Below are positions 63,929 to 64,000 of a DNA stretch of 64,000 nucleotides, in pieces (the stretch's first letter is position 1; each line of letters begins with the position of its first letter). The stretch lies in NCBI GenBank assembly GCA_015056055.1, contig SVHC01000009.1, positions 1 to 64,000 on the forward strand, read 5' to 3'. Both the position numbers and the translations under genes were made by a program. This DNA comes from Clostridiales bacterium (GTDB taxonomy: Bacteria; Bacillota; Clostridia; Christensenellales; Aristaeellaceae). The notes below the pieces were generated by a model. It searched no databases. It was given only the letters and a program-made list of their open reading frames with translations, and had not been told where the DNA came from.

Positions 63929-64000
63929 TTATTCTTCTTTCAGCCATACTTCCCCGGAAGGAGCATTTTTACCCTGACCCGACCAGAGAACATCGGAAAT
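63929..64000 (-). CDS. 3' end of an unidentified gene (partial)
   Basis: The last 23 codons of a minus-strand frame (ends SGQGKNAPSGEVWLKEE then TAA) run off the window. A terminator-like hairpin follows 14 nt later. It is too short to identify. Confidence 0.45.
   Translation of the reverse strand: MSDVLWSGQGKNAPSGEVWLKEE

Overview
The window is chromosomal DNA of a fermentative Clostridia-type Firmicute, most likely an animal-gut anaerobe. Four things support this. The housekeeping gene order yicC-(remA)-gmk-rpoZ-coaBC-priA-def-fmt-rsmB-rlmN-prpC-pknB-rsgA-rpe is classic for Firmicutes. Shine-Dalgarno sites are strong AGGAGG types and promoters are sigma-A-like with 17-nt spacers. Fermentation genes are present (pta-ackA, pflBA, an ATP-type pfkA). 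There are intracellular GH29 fucosidases next to NahK-like sugar kinases. I would not name a genus. I see no rRNA, tRNA, CRISPR array, prophage or transposase gene.

Layout. 0-3.7 kb (-): an operon of an N-acyl-D-amino-acid deacylase, a D-cysteine desulfhydrase-like PLP enzyme and a URO-D-fold protein. 3.9-10.6 kb (+): an (alpha/alpha)6 glycosidase-like protein, a class A penicillin-binding protein, and a GNAT-asd pair. 11.5-16 kb (-): yceD-rpmF, pta-ackA, asnS. 16.6-30.2 kb (-): the long housekeeping operon, in which remA survives only as a 3' fragment. 30.3-34.8 kb (-): yerC-pcrA-ligA. 35-43.2 kb: a URO-D-fold protein, a SPOR protein, glnS, a long coiled-coil membrane protein, a NahK-like kinase and pcp. 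43.2-45.4 kb: divergent thiN and TPP-riboswitch-thiT, then a GDPD. 45.4-50.2 kb (-): two tandem GH29 fucosidases, a second NahK-like kinase and a sugar nucleotidyltransferase. 50.2-58.9 kb (+): an ABC exporter, a small protein-pfkA-rRNA methyltransferase-PAP2 cluster, a split chromate transporter and a TPR/RCC1 lipoprotein. 58.9-60.1 kb (-): SDR and rhodanese lipoprotein. 60.6-63.6 kb (-): pflB-pflA under a ZTP (pfl-motif) riboswitch with a terminator, plus a Rex operator. The last bases hold the 3' end of another minus-strand gene.

The most unusual material is intergenic. (1) A ~170-nt element occurs twice (5.7 and 60.4 kb). Most of it is identical, but two stems changed by compensatory substitution, and each copy is followed by terminator-like hairpins: a candidate structured RNA. 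(2) Modular hairpin arrays at 0, 10.9-11.5 and 16.1-16.4 kb share fixed linkers (GAAG, GAAACA or GGAACA, GAGGACA/TCCGCA, TGCG) while stem sequences are swapped. (3) A ~150-bp CTCCCTC...GAGGGAG element occurs three times, also with a swapped hairpin. (4) A 198-bp MITE-like element has 9-bp terminal inverted repeats. Change of stems with conservation of fold and linkers is a common theme.

Limits: calls rest on reading motifs, gene order and pairing by eye. No database search, folding program or covariation statistic was run.
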